Below the pieces are notes generated by a model. The model made no database searches, was not told where the DNA came from, and saw nothing but the letters and a program-made list of their open reading frames with translations. From Bacillota bacterium (lineage in GTDB: Bacteria; Bacillota; Desulfotomaculia; Desulfotomaculales; Desulfallaceae): a stretch of 64,000 nt of DNA. Of this stretch, positions 25,102 to 35,079 are shown one piece after another (positions within the stretch are counted from its first letter, which is position 1; each line of letters starts with the position of its first letter). The stretch spans positions 25,144-89,143 of the forward strand of contig JAEXOR010000049.1 in NCBI GenBank assembly GCA_023439185.1. Reading direction: 5' to 3'. The translations under genes and the position numbers were made by a program.

Positions 25102-26565
25102 TTATTTCAATGTCGCCCTTGATGCTTCCCGTAATTCTTTTGCAGCAGCGATCTCCTTGTACCCAAACATGGCAAAAAGCTCGGACAGGCTGTTGATATT
25201 CAGCTTTTTATAGAGCGAGGTACAATGAAAACCAACAGTCGCATAACTGATATGGAGCTTTATACCGATCTGCTTGCGGGAGTTACCGGCCAACAGCAGG
25301 GCGCAGACCTCCTTCTCGCGCGGGGTTAGGCGGTAGCCTTCCAATTGGTCGGTTTCCTCAATCTGCGCGGCAAGGACGGTCATGTCGGGTTTGTGGTAGT
25401 CATCGAACCAGTCGGCGCCGAAAAGATACTTTTGGAATATGGGGGAAAACAGCACATACAGCACAAAAAATGTTGCCGCCACGGCAATTGAAATGATTGG
25501 AATAAAATCCGGCAGATAGGTCTGCAAAAGCCCCATGGCAACAAAGGCCGCAATGAGGGTGGGCAAACAAGCGCCGCACATAAACTTTTTGAAAACGATA
25601 AAGCTGCCGAATTTTTTCATGACTCCGCCAAAGGTGTAAAATGCCGCCAAATATCCTATGGTGCACAGACCACACAGGAATGCGCCGGCAAGGTAGGCTG
25701 CCGAACGGGGGGCGGTTTGCATCAGCGTAAAAGACAGGACAAGCAAAATAAAATACATATTCCAGACGTGCCAGATACTGCGCTTAAATACCAGTTGAAG
25801 GATGATGGATATGAGGCCCCCGAGGGTGGCCCCCAGCCCAAAGGACAAAATTGTAGTGTGCCCGCCGCGCACGTAGAGAAAAGAAATAAAGGCATCCATA
25901 AGAAAGAATATAAAGAACAGCGCAAATGCGGGGTACATTGCTTTATCAGCCTTACGGGCGGCTTTATCAAAGCTTTCAGCCAGATCCAGCGGTTTAAACA
26001 TCACGATACAGGCAATTGCCGCAAACAAAAAGAATAGCGGCAGCGCTTTCCACAGAGGGGCGTCGGCAGTCCCGATCCCATCCAGCAGCAAACAAATTCC
26101 ATAATTGGTGGTAATCAATAAAGCTCCGAAAAACCGCTCCGTATTGTTGATGACAAGCATGTAAACGTACGTAGCGCAAAAAACACATCCGCCGAGACCA
26201 AACCAGCAGATGGTTGCCGCAATAGATTGCGGTTCACCTTTCGGCAAAATGAGCCAGGCGATGATGGCGGTCGCTGATATGACTGATGCTATGCGGGAAA
26301 ATCGGAAGAAGCTATTTGCAGGGACGAAGAAAAACAAAAACGCGCCAAACAAATATGCGCAGTATAAAGTCACCTTTGGATCAAGCTCCAGCAGCGGTGT
26401 ATTTGCTCTGAAAAGACTGCTCATCATATTGCCGATTCCAAGGCACATGGGCATGGCAAGAGTATACTGCAGGTGGCTGGCGCGTATATTGCGAAGCTGC
26501 AGCATGTCCCGCGTATTCCACAGCCGGACGATGGATGCAGTTATATTGTGTAAAAAATGTGTCAT
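25102..26565 (-). CDS. Membrane-bound LuxR-type transcriptional regulator
   Basis: A 487-residue protein with about 12 hydrophobic segments in the first 400 residues and a LuxR/NarL helix-turn-helix at the C-terminus (LTPREKEVCALLLAGNSRKQIGIKLHISYATVGFH, about residues 420-460). This plan, an MFS-like membrane sensor fused to LuxR, is common in anaerobic Firmicutes and Eggerthella-type bacteria; ligands are mostly unknown. It diverges from the large MalT/BTAD-like regulator and lies behind the surface-protein cluster, which it may control (inference). Confidence 0.8.
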   Translation of the reverse strand: MTHFLHNITASIVRLWNTRDMLQLRNIRASHLQYTLAMPMCLGIGNMMSSLFRANTPLLELDPKVTLYCAYLFGAFLFFFVPANSFFRFSRIASVISATAIIAWLILPKGEPQSIAATICWFGLGGCVFCATYVYMLVINNTERFFGALLITTNYGICLLLDGIGTADAPLWKALPLFFLFAAIACIVMFKPLDLAESFDKAARKADKAMYPAFALFFIFFLMDAFISFLYVRGGHTTILSFGLGATLGGLISIILQLVFKRSIWHVWNMYFILLVLSFTLMQTAPRSAAYLAGAFLCGLCTIGYLAAFYTFGGVMKKFGSFIVFKKFMCGACLPTLIAAFVAMGLLQTYLPDFIPIISIAVAATFFVLYVLFSPIFQKYLFGADWFDDYHKPDMTVLAAQIEETDQLEGYRLTPREKEVCALLLAGNSRKQIGIKLHISYATVGFHCTSLYKKLNINSLSELFAMFGYKEIAAAKELREASRATLK

Positions 26566-26795
26566 TGGAGGTACTTCTCTCCTTTTGGATTATCAAAAAA
26601 TTAATTTCATGGTCAATTTTATAGTTCAGGCATAAAAAAAATATAAAATGGAACAAAAGGCCCATATCCGTCGGACCCCTTGAGGATTAACAGAAAAACC
26701 GTTTTTTACTAGTTTTTTTTATGGTAAAATTAAAACAAATTTTTGAAGTTTTAAACTGGAGCAATTTTGTAAAGTGTGCGCGAAAGGCCGACGAT

Positions 26796-29700
26796 ATGAA
26801 CAACATTCCCGTGTTAAAGAGCAAGCTCATTATGCCGGAGCTGTCCGGAAGCTTTTTGCTGACGGACCGGCTGCAAAAACTTCATGAAAACATGGATTAC
26901 TGCAGGGCGGTGGCCGTATGCGCCCCTGCCGGATACGGCAAAACAACCCTGGCGGTTTCCTATTTTAACCGCCGGATAGCGGTGCCTGCCAGGGTATGCT
27001 GGTATCGCCCGGACCGGGAAGACAAAAACCTGCCGGGGTTCCTTGCACACCTGGCAGAAGCGGTATTTCCGCCGGAAGAGGCTGCCTTTGCGGAATCCAG
27101 GAAAGCTCTTGAAGCCCACGCAGATAAGCCGCAGGAGCCGCATCACACCATTTCCGTGATCTGCCGGGAGCTGTGGGCCGGGCACAGCCGGGCCGGGGAT
27201 GCCCGGACCTATATTGTGCTGGATGATTTTCAAAATGTGGCCGGGGTCCGGGATATCCGCAACATAATCAGGTATCTGCTGGACAACCTGCCCCCCTCCT
27301 GCTCAATTTTCATATTGAACCGGGGCAATCCGGATATTTTTACTGAAAAACAAAAGCTTGAAAACAAAATCCTGGAAATAGGCGCGGAGGACCTTGCCTT
27401 CAGCCACACTGAAATAGAGGCTTTGATGCGCAGCATGGGCCGGACCGCCACCGACGGGAAGCTGACGGACATCATTGCCCAAAACACCGAGGGCTGGATC
27501 GCCGGCGTCATCATCCTGTGCCAGGCGGTCAAGGGCAAGGGTCCCGGCGCCGCGTCAATGGAACCCGGCAAGCCGGGTGAGGAAGCCCTGTTCCGGTATA
27601 TGTCCCTGGAGGTGCTCAAGTCCGTTGCGGACGATACCCGGGATGCCTTGGCCAGGCTGGCGCTGCTCCAGGATTTCTCCGGGGCCGAGGCCTCGGAAAT
27701 CCTTGGCATCCAGGATATAAAAGCATTGATGGGGCGGTGCATGGGGTTCGGCATGTTCATTCAGAGGATTCCCGGGGATCCGGTGGTCTACCGTTTCCAT
27801 TCCTTATTCCGGGAGTTCCTGTTATCCATTCTGGAAGACCGCCGTCCCGGCGAGGAGATTGCCGGACTGCACCTGAAAGCCGCCGCATACTACATGAAAC
27901 ATGATACCTATGGCCGCGCCGCGGAGCATCTGGCCAAGTGCGGACATTCGGCTTCGGCCAGGGACATGGTGACCAAAGCGGGCTTTAACAAGTTCATGAT
28001 CGGGGAAACCGGACAATTGAAGCTGTGGCTGGATTCGCTGCCCGAGGATATGATCAGGGACAATCCGGTCCTCCTGCTGTTTAAAGCGCAGCTGATGCCC
28101 AACAGCAGGCAGCCGGAAATGGTGGACACCCTGAAAGAGGTCATGGCTCTGTCACTGCGGGACAACGATCTGGGCACTTATTATGACGCGGCCAGTGTCC
28201 TGATCTACATTTTCATGTGCAGCAACAATATGCAGGGGCTGCTGGAAATAACGGCGGGGCTTCCCCGGCGGCGGCAGCATGTTGCGCCGGAGCTTGGCAA
28301 CACCCTGATCATCCTGGACATAGTGCGGTCCATGGGGGAAGAACGGTTTGCCGAAGCGGAGGCCCAAAGCGAAAGCACCCTGTATACTTTACTTTCCGAA
28401 GACAGCCAGTGGCTGTACTTAATCCTTTCCTGCATCACTTATTTTTGCCTGGGCAAGCTGGACCAGGGGGAGCGTTGCATGGAAACGGCGCTGGAATTGA
28501 ATAAATTCAAAAATATTGAGCCTTCCCGGGGGTTTATCCTGCTTTTTCTTTCCATCGTTTTATCCCTGAAAAACCAAAGGGAAGACCTGCCCGCACACAT
28601 CGCTGAAATCATCGCCATCGGCGAGAAATACAATTATGAATATCTGTCAGCCCATGGGAAGCGTCTGGACGCCTTTGAACGGTATCTGTCCTTTGATGCG
28701 GACGCGGCCGTGGAAATGCTGGACCACGCCGTCTTTCTCTTCCTCCGGATCAACAACCATGCCCTGGCCGCATCATGCAGACTGCTCCGGCGTCTCTGGG
28801 CCATCCAACCCGGCGGCCCCGGACCGGACCTGGAGGAAGCCCGCAAGGATATTGAGCTCATCCGCGGGGTGCATCCCGGCATGATGTTCTATGAAAACGC
28901 GCTGTCAGTATTCGGCGCCATTGCCGGGGAGGCGGGGGATTATGCCCTTGCGGAACGCAGCCTGCTTGCAGCCATAGAGTCGGCGGGTTCGAAGAAGGGA
29001 AATCAGATCCTCTGCGGCGCCTGTTTCCACCTGGCCAGGCTGTATTATGCCGGCGGCGATGCGGAACAGGGACGCCGCTATCTGAAGCAGGCCATGGAAC
29101 TGGCGGCCGGGAACAGGTATTTCATGTTCTGGGATATCCATATCCCCACCCTGGTTGAAATGGCGCTCCGGAGTATGCGCTGCGGCTATTGTCCCGGCCA
29201 TGCCGAAGAACTGCTGGTTAAGTTTTACGGCCCCAGGACGATGACGTACCTGAAGGAAAGGGCCAAAACCCTGGACGAAAACCGGATAGCCGCTTTTGCC
29301 GGGGATTTTGTCTCCACGCACAAGGGGGACAAGTCCGAAGAGCTCTATTTTGTAAAGGCGTCTTTGTTTGGCAAGCCCAGGATTTCGGTTAACGGCGCCC
29401 GGATTCCCGACACCGCCTGGAAAACCAAAAAGGTCAAGGGCCTGCTGGAATATCTTTTGCTTAACAGCGACAATACCATATCCAAAGAAACTCTGGCGGA
29501 AATCCTCTGGCCCGGCTCGGACAGCAAATCTGCCATCGCCTCCCAGCGAACGGCGCTGTATCATCTTAGAAAAATACTTGCCCAATATAATGCGGAAGTT
29601 AAGGGAGACAACGCCTTTATATATGAAACCCCGGAAGGCTTGCAAATAAAAAGGAATGATGCGTTGGAGCTTGATATACACGAATTTTTGCGTCTCCATG

Positions 29701-30119
29701 GCCAATTGCCCCTGTTGGCGGATCAACCTGCGCAAAGGGAGGAAAAACAGGCGCAGGTTCTGGAAAGAATGACCTCCGTTTATCAAGGCGACTTGATGGA
29801 AGACAGTGATTACGGGGACCTGGTATTACATGAGCGGGAAAGGTTCAAATCCATCTTTGTGGAGGCCTGCCAGAAACTAAGCGCAATCCATATCAGACGC
29901 GGAGAATTTCAGCAGGCCGAAGACACTCTGAGGCGCGCCCTGGCGGCGGAACCATATAACGAAAACCTGTGCCTGGAACTGCTCAGGCTGTATATGTCCC
30001 AGGGGAGCAGAAGCAAGGCGGTCAAGTTCTACTACAGCTTTAAAAAGCGTTTGGAGCAGGAGCTTGATATAAAGATTGACCGGAGATTGACCAAGGCGAT
30101 CCAAAAATCAAAAGCCTAA
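26796..30119 (+). CDS. Large ATP-dependent regulator: MalT-like ATPase/TPR protein with C-terminal BTAD (SARP-type) domain
   Basis: About 1107 residues. The N-terminus resembles MalT/LuxR-family STAND ATPases (IPVLKSKLIMPELSGSFLLTDRLQKL; Walker A APAGYGKTT at 43-51; Walker B-like TYIVLDDF near 142). A long helical, TPR-like middle follows. Instead of a LuxR helix-turn-helix, the end carries a winged-helix plus bacterial transcriptional activator domain (about 850-1107; SLFGKPRISVNGARI, SAIASQRTALYHLRKIL). ATG 26796 fits the family start; an earlier ATG at 26721 adds an atypical 25-residue tail. It is divergent from the membrane LuxR gene, so the two may be a regulatory pair. Confidence 0.85.
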   Translation: MNNIPVLKSKLIMPELSGSFLLTDRLQKLHENMDYCRAVAVCAPAGYGKTTLAVSYFNRRIAVPARVCWYRPDREDKNLPGFLAHLAEAVFPPEEAAFAESRKALEAHADKPQEPHHTISVICRELWAGHSRAGDARTYIVLDDFQNVAGVRDIRNIIRYLLDNLPPSCSIFILNRGNPDIFTEKQKLENKILEIGAEDLAFSHTEIEALMRSMGRTATDGKLTDIIAQNTEGWIAGVIILCQAVKGKGPGAASMEPGKPGEEALFRYMSLEVLKSVADDTRDALARLALLQDFSGAEASEILGIQDIKALMGRCMGFGMFIQRIPGDPVVYRFHSLFREFLLSILEDRRPGEEIAGLHLKAAAYYMKHDTYGRAAEHLAKCGHSASARDMVTKAGFNKFMIGETGQLKLWLDSLPEDMIRDNPVLLLFKAQLMPNSRQPEMVDTLKEVMALSLRDNDLGTYYDAASVLIYIFMCSNNMQGLLEITAGLPRRRQHVAPELGNTLIILDIVRSMGEERFAEAEAQSESTLYTLLSEDSQWLYLILSCITYFCLGKLDQGERCMETALELNKFKNIEPSRGFILLFLSIVLSLKNQREDLPAHIAEIIAIGEKYNYEYLSAHGKRLDAFERYLSFDADAAVEMLDHAVFLFLRINNHALAASCRLLRRLWAIQPGGPGPDLEEARKDIELIRGVHPGMMFYENALSVFGAIAGEAGDYALAERSLLAAIESAGSKKGNQILCGACFHLARLYYAGGDAEQGRRYLKQAMELAAGNRYFMFWDIHIPTLVEMALRSMRCGYCPGHAEELLVKFYGPRTMTYLKERAKTLDENRIAAFAGDFVSTHKGDKSEELYFVKASLFGKPRISVNGARIPDTAWKTKKVKGLLEYLLLNSDNTISKETLAEILWPGSDSKSAIASQRTALYHLRKILAQYNAEVKGDNAFIYETPEGLQIKRNDALELDIHEFLRLHGQLPLLADQPAQREEKQAQVLERMTSVYQGDLMEDSDYGDLVLHERERFKSIFVEACQKLSAIHIRRGEFQQAEDTLRRALAAEPYNENLCLELLRLYMSQGSRSKAVKFYYSFKKRLEQELDIKIDRRLTKAIQKSKA

Positions 30120-30183
30120 TTTCCTATCTAATAAGCGGCAAGGGACACGGGGACGAGTAGAAGGCGCCCGGAATAATATCGGC

Positions 30184-30492
30184 TCAGAGTTGTTTATCAA
30201 GATCCCGCTTTGCGTAGATTACACGGTAAATCTCTACAAGCTTTTCTTGTTCGTCTACAGTATAAAAAACGGCGTAGTTTTTAACAGTCAGTATACGATA
30301 CTCACGTTCCAATGGCTTTACCGGCTGATAAACGCGGCAGGAATATGGAAAGTCTTTTAAGCGGGATATTGATTCATCCATTTCTTCAAGCAGGTCAAAA
30401 GCCGCCTTCGGTGCGACGAGAGTAACAGCGATATAATATACAACATCAGCTATGTCGCGATTCGCGACAGGCAGATACGAAAGCTTATACAT
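30184..30492 (-). CDS. RelE/ParE-family toxin
   Basis: A 102-residue toxin-like protein. The fold pattern YLPVANRDIADVVYYIAV... and YRILTVKNYAVFYTVDEQEKLVEIYRVIYAKRDLDKQL is typical of RelE/ParE toxins, which cut mRNA at the ribosome or poison gyrase; which of the two cannot be told. Its start overlaps the antitoxin end by 8 bases, the normal arrangement. Confidence 0.88.
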   Translation of the reverse strand: MYKLSYLPVANRDIADVVYYIAVTLVAPKAAFDLLEEMDESISRLKDFPYSCRVYQPVKPLEREYRILTVKNYAVFYTVDEQEKLVEIYRVIYAKRDLDKQL

Positions 30493-30769
30493 CCTCCGCC
30501 GCCTTTTCCTGAAGCTTGCGCCTCAGGTTGGAGAACACTTCGTCATGTTTAAAGCGTTTGCCTGTGGTCTTGGCCTCCAATTCCGCCTCCTTCAGTTTGA
30601 TGTAAACCTCGCTGTCAAACTGAAGGCGCTCAAAGGCCTCCATGCTCATAACGACCATATCTCCGTAACCGTTCTTTGTCAAAAAAACAGGTTCGCAGCT
30701 TTCGTGAACTGTTCTTGATATATCAGCAAAATTGTTGCGAAGATCGGATACAGGCCTTATATGCGGCAT
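30485..30769 (-). CDS. Phd/YefM-family antitoxin
   Basis: A 94-residue protein with the N-terminal DNA-binding pattern RPVSDLRNNFADISRTVHESCEPVFLTKNGYGDMVVMSMEAFERL characteristic of Phd/YefM antitoxins, and a charged C-terminal tail expected to wrap the toxin. It is the first gene of the module. The AT-rich upstream 30770-30830 probably holds its autoregulated promoter. Confidence 0.88.
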   Translation of the reverse strand: MPHIRPVSDLRNNFADISRTVHESCEPVFLTKNGYGDMVVMSMEAFERLQFDSEVYIKLKEAELEAKTTGKRFKHDEVFSNLRRKLQEKAAEDV

Positions 30770-30918
30770 ATTTTACCCTCCCATCATAATTTAGCTTAAT
30801 ATTATCATAATTATGCTAATCAAGAAATAACCTTACGGATTATTTTTGTAAAATGAAAAGTTAAGTTCTGGTCTATTTAAAAATATGGCATTTACCTTTG
30901 CACATACTTCCGGGAAAA

Positions 30919-31827
30919 TTAAGGTGAACACTTGGCGCAGATTGATCTAAACAGAGTGGTGCTAAGATACCGATCGCCGCGATCCGGCAAAATAGTTACA
31001 ATGATGCCGGACTCCATGTTGCGGGCCACCCGCAGCGCCCCCGCCACAGCCGCTCCGCTGGACATGCCTACAAAAATACCCTCCCTGGTGGTCAACAGCC
31101 TGGCGGTCTCGAAGGCTTCCTCATCTTCCACGGTGATTTTTTCGTCCAGCAGTTCCGGACGGTATATCGCCGGAACTATTGCCTCTTCCATATTTTTCAG
31201 TCCTTGAATGGCGTGGCCCATTGTAGGCTCGACACCCACTATCCTAACCCCGGGATTTTTCTCTTTCAGATATCTGCCCGTGCCGTTCAGGGTTCCCGTA
31301 GTGCCCATGCCGGCGATAAAAACATCCACCAAGCCGTTTGTCTGGGCATATATTTCCGGCCCTGTGGTCTCGTAGTGGGCCAGTATATTGTTTTCGTTGC
31401 TGAACTGGTTGGGCATATAATATCTGTCCGGGTCGCTTTGCACAATTTGATGCGCCTTCCTGATGGAGCCGTCTGTGCCCTCTCCCGCGGGGGTCACGAT
31501 CACCTCGGCACCGTAGGCTTCAAGAATGCGGCTTCTTTCCATGCTGACACAACCGGGCACCACCAGCATGACCCGGTATCCCCGGGCCGCGCCGATCATG
31601 GCCAGGGCTATCCCGGTGTTGCCCGAGGTGGGTTCGATAATGATCTTATCCCTGGTGAGGGCGCCTGATTCCTCGGCTTTTTTAATCATGTAATAGGCGG
31701 GCCGGTCTTTAACGGAACCACCCGGGTTGTTGCCTTCCAGTTTACCGTAAATCTTAACCCCGGGGTTGGGGTTCAGGGATTTTAGTTCCACCAGCGGAGT
31801 GTTTCCGATCGCGGATAATAAGTCCAT
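30919..31827 (-). CDS. PLP-dependent cysteine synthase (CysK/CysM family)
   Basis: Makes cysteine from O-acetylserine (or a related serine derivative) and sulfide. The PLP lysine is in NNPGGSVKDRPAYYM (about residue 40), the substrate loop is EPTSGNTGIALA, and the phosphate loop AGMGTTGTLNGTGRYLK. The start at 31827 (MDLLSAIGNTPLVEL) matches the family and is preceded by GGAGG; an in-frame extension to 31947 is unlikely. The short C-terminus and GCVSMERSRILEAYGAEV look CysM-like, but CysK and CysM cannot be separated safely. Confidence 0.9.
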   Translation of the reverse strand: MDLLSAIGNTPLVELKSLNPNPGVKIYGKLEGNNPGGSVKDRPAYYMIKKAEESGALTRDKIIIEPTSGNTGIALAMIGAARGYRVMLVVPGCVSMERSRILEAYGAEVIVTPAGEGTDGSIRKAHQIVQSDPDRYYMPNQFSNENNILAHYETTGPEIYAQTNGLVDVFIAGMGTTGTLNGTGRYLKEKNPGVRIVGVEPTMGHAIQGLKNMEEAIVPAIYRPELLDEKITVEDEEAFETARLLTTREGIFVGMSSGAAVAGALRVARNMESGIIVTILPDRGDRYLSTTLFRSICAKCSP

Positions 31828-31865
31828 TTTTTGTACGCCTCCAATATTATGTTTACACCAAAACA

Positions 31866-32531
31866 TTATTCGTTGTCCCGGCGTCCACATCCTGCCGCCC
31901 CTGACTCGCCATCCATATGGGAAAAGCCCCAGCCGTTCCATTTCCATACGGTCGTTTCCCTCCTGGCCGGGTCGGTATAACTGCCCTCGGTAACCACCAA
32001 TTCGTTTTCGCCGTCGCCGTCAAGATCAACCAGGGCGGCATTGTAATTGGGCCGGTCCAAGGCGGACGACTGCCACACCGGTTTAACAGCGCCCTTTTCC
32101 AGCTTGAAAATGAAGAGGTGGTTCTTGATTGCGGTGTCATCTTCTTCTAGCCAGAAGGGCTTGTGGGGGCCGAAACTGCCTTGTTTCCAAACCAATAGGT
32201 TAAGCTCCGGAACACCATTGTTATCGGCGTCACCCAGAAAGAAACTGTCCACCCACCACTGGTCCGGGGACTGCCAGATCAAGCGTGAACCGGCTTGTAC
32301 CGCTATTTTCCCTTCCCTGAGCATAAAATCTTCCCGGGTGCCGTCGCCGTCCAGATCGAACTGCCGGCTTTGAACCGGTTTGTATTCCGGCAACTGCATC
32401 CGGTGTGCTTTAAAAGCTGCAAAGTCGTGGAATACCCCGCCACCGCCGTACTGCCACGAAACCAGGGCGCCTAAGCAGTACAGCAGTCCCGCCGCCGGCA
32501 GAAGGATCAGCGCCAACCGGGGGAATCTCAC
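31866..32531 (-). CDS. Membrane-anchored FG-GAP/VCBS-repeat-like protein
   Basis: About 221 residues: an N-terminal membrane anchor (LALILLPAAGLLYCLGALVSW), then repeats with Asp-rich calcium-binding-like loops (DLDGDGTREDF, LGDADNNGVPELN, DLDGDGENELVV), as in FG-GAP/VCBS beta-propellers. GTG at 32531 overlaps the stop of the DUF3160 gene by 4 bases (GTGA), so translation is coupled; a more upstream ATG at 32600 would put a basic non-hydrophobic tail in front of the anchor. It probably acts outside the membrane with its DUF3160 partner. Confidence 0.7.
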   Translation of the reverse strand: MRFPRLALILLPAAGLLYCLGALVSWQYGGGGVFHDFAAFKAHRMQLPEYKPVQSRQFDLDGDGTREDFMLREGKIAVQAGSRLIWQSPDQWWVDSFFLGDADNNGVPELNLLVWKQGSFGPHKPFWLEEDDTAIKNHLFIFKLEKGAVKPVWQSSALDRPNYNAALVDLDGDGENELVVTEGSYTDPARRETTVWKWNGWGFSHMDGESGAAGCGRRDNE

Positions 32532-34648
32532 GGGGTGATAAAGGTTCCGGTCCACCCGGCCAGGGGCGGCGCCTGCCCGGAGTCCAGCAGATCGTGCCAT
32601 TTTTGGTCCGTTAACCGGTCGCTGAGCGGCCAGGTAAACTCATAGTGGGAGTAAACACCGCCTTTGGCAATTCTCAAGCTGCCGTCAACGGGTACCACGG
32701 CATAAATATCAAAGATATTTCCCGTGGCTTCCTGCAACACCTGGCCATTCGGATTAGTGGCCACGTCAGCAACCAGGGCGGCGGGATTTTCAGCTATGGC
32801 TGAGCGGTGATCCACCCCTATATCTGCCAGAGCCTCCAGCCAGAAATGCTCCAATTGCCCGCCATAAGAGCGGATTAATTCATATTCTTCATCAGTAAGA
32901 GGGGTATTGGATAGCTCCTTTTCCGAAACAGTCTTTAAAGAAAGAGCCAACTGCTCCAGCCGGTCCAGGCTGTCCCGGTCCCTCTGCTCCAGGAGATCCC
33001 GCGCCAACAGCCCCTCCCGCGTCATATTAACCAGTGCGGCCAGGCGGGCGTAAAGGTATGGGTTCGGTTCGACATAACCGCGGTCGTCCACTCCGGTCAT
33101 ACCACCGCCCATTTCAGCGTAAATCTGTTTGGCGTACAGGATGGTATCATGCTTGAGTTCGGTCCAACTGGATAAGAAGGTATTCAGTTCTTTCCTGGTC
33201 CAGGCCTGACCGTACATAAACGAGGGATAACCAGCTTTCCTTTCTTCCTGAATCAGGGTTTCAAGGGTATAAAGCCAGCCCTGGTACAGGTTCTGAGTCC
33301 GGTCTTTTTGCTCCAGGCCAGCAAAGTATTGCCGCAGTTTGTCCATGTTTTCGGGGTAGCCCGCGTACCGCGTTTCCCCCTGCGCCTCCAGGATGGCGTA
33401 AGCCTCCCCGGAGCCCATGGCGGCGGGAAGGTCCAAGCCCTTGGGCAGCATCCGGCGCTCGCCCAGGCTGTTTTCCTTTACTTCACGGTAGACCAGACGC
33501 TGGAAAATATCGGCGTCAAGGGTATACCGCTGACCCATGAAGCGAAAGCCTTTGATTTCTTTTTCCCGATCCGGTTGTATTTCCTCGTTAAAAATGGGCG
33601 TAGAGTTAATCGCCGGGGGTTTTAGCTCCGCTGCCGCCGCCATAAAGGCCGGCCACTGGTCGCCGCCGGCGGTCAGTTCTTTTAGCCCGGCTCCGGCGCC
33701 ATAGGTTTTATTAAGCAGTTCCCGGTACTGCGGATAGGACAGGTCGTCGGACCGGCCCACGAAAAAGTTGGTGGGTTGGTATATATGATCCCATTTGGAC
33801 CCGTTATCGCCTTCACCAAGCGCCAGGGTCATTAAGGCGGCGGATTTGGTTTCGTCCTCGCTGTTAAGCCGGAAGGTGATCCTCCCGTACCACATCATGG
33901 CCTTGAAATATGCCTGCAGCAGCTCGTCGGCGGCATAGTGTCCCCGGGGGACATACTGGGAATAATCCTCATTCATACTCATCAAAGGGGATTCCTGGAT
34001 GCCGGCGCTGTCTTCAATAAGCTGCAGTTCCGCCTGCACCTCCTGTTTAACCTGTTCCGGAACAGTCAGACCGGGGTCCAGAAGCTTGCCGGCCACGGCG
34101 AAAAAGCCCAGATTTCTCCTGGCGGCGTTCTCCCACTCGCTGCCTTTCAGAGCGTTATATTGTTTTTGGGACGCAGAAAGCATGGCCGCGGTAAGCGCTT
34201 TTAATTCCGGGGCCAGTTTTTCCTTTTCGATGACCCGCAGCAGGTGGCTGAAGAACAGGTGGTAATTATGCAGCATGGAATCGGTGGTGATAAAGCTGGG
34301 CACCGGTTCATAGCTGTTGATTTCATAGAGCATAAAAAACTCCCGAAACTGGCCCGGCACCACCACAAATCCGTTTTCCGTCAGCAGCTTCTCCGCCTCC
34401 GGAGATAAATGAAACATATCCTTGTTAGTTATATTGCCCAGTCCCGGTTCCACCTTATAGGGCTCCAGGACCGGGGAAAAGTCCACCGGTACATCCTGGT
34501 AATCAGCAAAGTTCGCCGGAGCCGCCGGCGGCGGATTTTTCCCCTGGGCGGCCTCCGGCTCCTGCCCGGAATTACCGCAGCCAGACAAAGCGGCGACCAG
34601 CAGCAACATACCGATCAACCATACACAAATGATCCTTTTCCCCGGCAC
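32528..34648 (-). CDS. DUF3160-family lipoprotein
   Basis: A 706-residue lipoprotein with lipobox LSGC (Cys24). The body matches DUF3160: FVVVPGQFREFFMLYEINSYEPVPSFITTDSMLHNYHLFFSHLLRVIEKEKL near residue 95, and YLYARLAALVNMTREGLLARDLL and VDHRSAIAENPAALVADVATNPNGQVLQEATG toward the C-terminus. Family function is unknown. It is translationally coupled to the downstream repeat-propeller protein, suggesting a cell-surface complex. Confidence 0.85.
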   Translation of the reverse strand: MPGKRIICVWLIGMLLLVAALSGCGNSGQEPEAAQGKNPPPAAPANFADYQDVPVDFSPVLEPYKVEPGLGNITNKDMFHLSPEAEKLLTENGFVVVPGQFREFFMLYEINSYEPVPSFITTDSMLHNYHLFFSHLLRVIEKEKLAPELKALTAAMLSASQKQYNALKGSEWENAARRNLGFFAVAGKLLDPGLTVPEQVKQEVQAELQLIEDSAGIQESPLMSMNEDYSQYVPRGHYAADELLQAYFKAMMWYGRITFRLNSEDETKSAALMTLALGEGDNGSKWDHIYQPTNFFVGRSDDLSYPQYRELLNKTYGAGAGLKELTAGGDQWPAFMAAAAELKPPAINSTPIFNEEIQPDREKEIKGFRFMGQRYTLDADIFQRLVYREVKENSLGERRMLPKGLDLPAAMGSGEAYAILEAQGETRYAGYPENMDKLRQYFAGLEQKDRTQNLYQGWLYTLETLIQEERKAGYPSFMYGQAWTRKELNTFLSSWTELKHDTILYAKQIYAEMGGGMTGVDDRGYVEPNPYLYARLAALVNMTREGLLARDLLEQRDRDSLDRLEQLALSLKTVSEKELSNTPLTDEEYELIRSYGGQLEHFWLEALADIGVDHRSAIAENPAALVADVATNPNGQVLQEATGNIFDIYAVVPVDGSLRIAKGGVYSHYEFTWPLSDRLTDQKWHDLLDSGQAPPLAGWTGTFITP

Positions 34649-34746
34649 TTTTACTCCAACTCCTTTTATCGGCAGTTCGGCTTAATCTACCATAATCTGA
34701 ACCTTGTACCATAATTATATAGCATAGGTCCGGAAATAACACCGTA

Positions 34747-35079
34747 TTAATCCACCAGCATCTCTTTAATAATGTTTTTCACTGCCAATATTTCTTCCAT
34801 ACTCAAATCGCCAATTTTCTTGCGCAGCCTTGTTTTGTCAATGGCCCGGAGTTGATCCAAAACAATCCACCCGGTAACCTCATGCATTAATATTTTCACC
34901 CGCGTAGGATATCCTTCCCTGCTCCTGTTGGTTATCGGAGCAATAATAATCGTCCGTAAATGCTGGTTCATTACTAATGGTGAAACTATAATACATGGAC
35001 GAGTCTTATTGATTTCAGCGCCTTGAGTAGGATTCAGGTCAACCCAGTAAACGGAGTATTGTTCAATTGTTGGATTCAT
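34747..35079 (-). CDS. MazF/PemK-family toxin
   Basis: A 110-residue endoribonuclease toxin. Signatures are YSVYWVDLNPTQGAEINKTRPCIIVSP at the N-terminus and TIIIAPITNRSREGYPTRV in the middle, as in MazF. The start at 35079 (MNPTIEQYSVYWVDL) is preferred to an extension to 35100. It overlaps the AbrB-type antitoxin by 17 bases. Confidence 0.9.
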   Translation of the reverse strand: MNPTIEQYSVYWVDLNPTQGAEINKTRPCIIVSPLVMNQHLRTIIIAPITNRSREGYPTRVKILMHEVTGWIVLDQLRAIDKTRLRKKIGDLSMEEILAVKNIIKEMLVD

